From Verrucomicrobiota bacterium (lineage in GTDB: Bacteria > Verrucomicrobiota > Kiritimatiellia > Kiritimatiellales > Tichowtungiaceae): a stretch of DNA of 6,006 bases. The notes under the pieces were generated by a model. The model had not been told where the DNA came from, searched no databases, and was given only the letters and a program-made list of their open reading frames with translations. The DNA lies in contig JADYZA010000086.1 in the NCBI GenBank assembly GCA_020853375.1, positions 1 to 6,006 on the forward strand, written 5' to 3'. Positions 4,687 to 6,006 of the stretch are shown piece after piece. Position 1 is the stretch's first letter; each line of letters opens with the position of its first letter. Both the position numbers and the translations under genes were made by a program.

Positions 4687-5915
4687 CAAAAATTCCTCAA
4701 CGCCTTGATGCGCTCCAACACCGGCGGGTGGGAGTATTCGAGGAAAACTTTGAGCGGGTGGGGCGTGAGGTTGGAGAGGTTGTCGACGGAGAGTTTTTTC
4801 AGGGCGTCGATCAGCGCCGTCGGTTCGCCGGTGGTTTCGGCGGCGAAGGCGTCGGCTTCGTATTCGTGTTTCCGCGAGAGGATGTTGCCGAGCAGTCCGA
4901 GGATCATGCTGATCGGCGCGTAGAGGAAGCCGAAGAAGATGAAGCCAGCGTAGAGAGGCGTTCCTTCGATGCCGAACGCGGCGTAGAGCCCTTGTTTGGT
5001 GATGAAGAGTGAGAGGATGAAGAACATCAGCAGTGACGACGCCAGCGAGATGATGATCCCTTTTTTGATGTGGCCCTTTTTGCAGTGTCCGATTTCGTGC
5101 GCCAGCACGGCGACCAGTTCGCCAACGGTGTGTTTTTCGATCAGCGTGTCGAAGAGGGCGATCCGTTTGGTTTTGCCGAAGCCTGTAAAGTAGGCATTGG
5201 ATTTGGTGGAGCGCTTCGAGCCGTCAATTTTGAAAATGCCGCTGAGGGTGTATTTCTGGGCGGCGGCGAATTCCTGAATCTTCGTTTTCAGTTCTCCGTC
5301 TTCGAGCGGGGTGAATTTGTTGAAGAGCGGCAGGATGACGACCGGCGCGATGAACAGGATGAAAAGCTGGATGACCGCCAGCGCGCCCCACGCCCAGAGC
5401 CAGGCGTTGGCGACGGCGCTGAAAATCCAGAGAATGAGCGCGAAAATCGGTGCGCCGAGCAGGACGGTGAGCATCAGCCCTTTGAGGATATCGACGACGA
5501 AGGTTTTCGGGGTGGTTTTGTTGAAGCCGTAGCGTTCTTCGATGACGAAGGTGTCGTAGATGCTGAACGGAATGCCGACCAGCTGTCCGAGCAGAACGAG
5601 GATTCCACCGAAGACGAGTCCCTGAACGATCATGTTGCCGGAAGCGGTCTGGGCGATGCCGTTGATCCAGCTGAAGCCGCCGAGCAGGATGAAGGCGATG
5701 GTGAGCGGGAGCATAATGGCCGCCTGAATCTGGCTAAAGCGGGTGTTTTCCCTCAGGTAACGCTGGGATTTGGCGTATTTTTCCGCATCGTAAATTCCCT
5801 GAAACTCCGCCGGAATTTCGGTGGAAACGTTCCGGACGTTGAGCGTTTCGACGATCAGGTCGAGCAGCCAGTTGAAAATCAGCAGGGCGAGGATGAAAAT
5901 CAGGTAGCCGTTCAT
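4686..5915 (-). CDS. M48-family (Ste24/CAAX-type) membrane zinc metalloprotease
   Basis: This integral membrane zinc peptidase has 409 residues, a usual length for the bacterial Ste24-like M48 subfamily. From ATG 5915 the sequence begins with a hydrophobic helix (MNGYLIFILALLIFNWLLDL). Further membrane segments lie near 63-80, 95-118, 147-168, 176-197, 287-305 and 322-344. EERYGFNKTT (126-135) is a Ste24-type signature. The zinc site is HEIGH (H273, E274, H277), with the third ligand E351 in SRKHEYEADAFA. The C-terminal PHPLKVFLEYSHPPVLERI is typical too. The likely role is membrane protein quality control or peptide processing; bacteria lack the prenylated CAAX substrates of the yeast enzyme, so the substrate is unknown. 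The open frame extends upstream to a TTG at 5996, but ATG 5915 is preferred: the protein then starts at its first membrane helix and AAGGA lies 10 nt upstream. The stop overlaps the CACTAAT element. Confidence 0.94.
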   Translation of the reverse strand: MNGYLIFILALLIFNWLLDLIVETLNVRNVSTEIPAEFQGIYDAEKYAKSQRYLRENTRFSQIQAAIMLPLTIAFILLGGFSWINGIAQTASGNMIVQGLVFGGILVLLGQLVGIPFSIYDTFVIEERYGFNKTTPKTFVVDILKGLMLTVLLGAPIFALILWIFSAVANAWLWAWGALAVIQLFILFIAPVVILPLFNKFTPLEDGELKTKIQEFAAAQKYTLSGIFKIDGSKRSTKSNAYFTGFGKTKRIALFDTLIEKHTVGELVAVLAHEIGHCKKGHIKKGIIISLASSLLMFFILSLFITKQGLYAAFGIEGTPLYAGFIFFGFLYAPISMILGLLGNILSRKHEYEADAFAAETTGEPTALIDALKKLSVDNLSNLTPHPLKVFLEYSHPPVLERIKALRNF

Positions 5916-5935
5916 AATTTGTGCGTCCTTTTGCG

Positions 5936-5963
5936 TTGATGCGAATGGGCGTAAAAATATATC
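5936..5963 (+). promoter_or_regulatory. Candidate promoter of leuC
   Basis: TTGATG (5936-5941), 16 bp, then TATATC (5958-5963), with the predicted RNA start only a few bases before ATG 5974. Both boxes match 4 of 6. No SD precedes the ATG, so a very short or absent leader is possible, with no room for an upstream attenuator. The evidence is weak and positional. Confidence 0.3.
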
Positions 5964-5982
5964 CTCCGCCGCTATGAGTAAA
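5956..5982 (-). promoter_or_regulatory. Candidate promoter of the M48 protease gene
   Basis: Read on the minus strand, TTTACT (5982-5977), 15 bp, then TATATT (5961-5956). The transcript would start near 5949 and leave a ~35-nt leader containing AAGGA before ATG 5915. The -10 matches 5 of 6 and the -35 4 of 6. It overlaps the plus-strand -10 proposed for leuC. Confidence 0.35.
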
Positions 5983-6006
5983 ACACTGTTTGACAAGATT
6001 TGGGAT
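5974..6006 (+). CDS. leuC: 3-isopropylmalate dehydratase large subunit, N-terminal 11 codons only
   Basis: The window ends inside this gene. The visible residues MSKTLFDKIWD match the very conserved LeuC start (M-x-K-T-L-[FY]-[DE]-K-[IVL]-[WF]-D, normally followed by AHVV). LeuC carries the 4Fe-4S cluster and, with LeuD, converts 2-isopropylmalate to 3-isopropylmalate in leucine biosynthesis in the cytoplasm. It is transcribed away from the M48 protease gene; the two start codons are 58 bp apart. A homoaconitase-type paralogue cannot be excluded from so few residues. Confidence 0.75.
   Translation, partial: MSKTLFDKIWD

Noticed and set aside
5070..5939. 289-codon plus-strand ORF opposite the M48 gene
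   Set aside because: It is the antisense shadow of a clear membrane protease; its Asp/Glu/Gly-rich sequence is what complemented hydrophobic codons give.
5916..5996. Upstream TTG start giving the M48 protease 27 more residues
   Set aside because: The extra segment runs through the divergent promoter region, is not family-like, and ATG 5915 has an SD and begins at the first membrane helix.

Overview
The window reads as chromosomal DNA of a free-living bacterium. It has two tRNA genes with encoded CCA, intrinsic terminators and housekeeping enzymes. I suspect the PVC superphylum (Kiritimatiellota, Lentisphaerota or Verrucomicrobiota). The grounds are the HTH-EIIA fusion protein, the NRIDRETSG form of the pseudouridine synthase motif, and short palindromic repeats both between and inside genes. 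This placement is inference; no rRNA or phylogenetic marker is present.

Layout, left to right: (1) the 3' part of a PD-(D/E)XK / Mrr-like restriction endonuclease gene, visibly poorer in GC than what follows; (2) a TatD-family metal-dependent hydrolase whose reading frame carries an in-frame palindromic insert; (3) a DNA-binding protein fusing an excisionase-type helix-turn-helix to a PTS EIIA-Ntr domain, with its own SD and promoter; (4) tRNA-Tyr(GUA) with a terminator; (5) a 227-residue soluble protein I do not recognise; (6) tRNA-Val(GAC) with promoter and terminator; (7) an RluA-type pseudouridine synthase carrying a second, different in-frame palindromic insert made of three hairpins; (8) a 187-bp palindromic element with 10-bp-phased CACTAAT repeats, filling the gap between two convergent genes and overlapping both stop codons; (9) on the minus strand, a membrane M48/Ste24-type zinc protease; (10) the first 11 codons of leuC on the plus strand, divergent from the protease gene.

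The genes do not form one pathway. They are small transcription units, mostly with their own promoter. No complete defence, secretion or biosynthetic system lies here. The most interesting signals are the repeats: two unrelated palindromic families that are translated as part of conserved enzymes, similar in principle to Rickettsia palindromic elements, and a third family between convergent genes. Two protein genes also share a TGTTATA extended -10 element exactly 7 nt before ATG, which suggests leaderless mRNAs.
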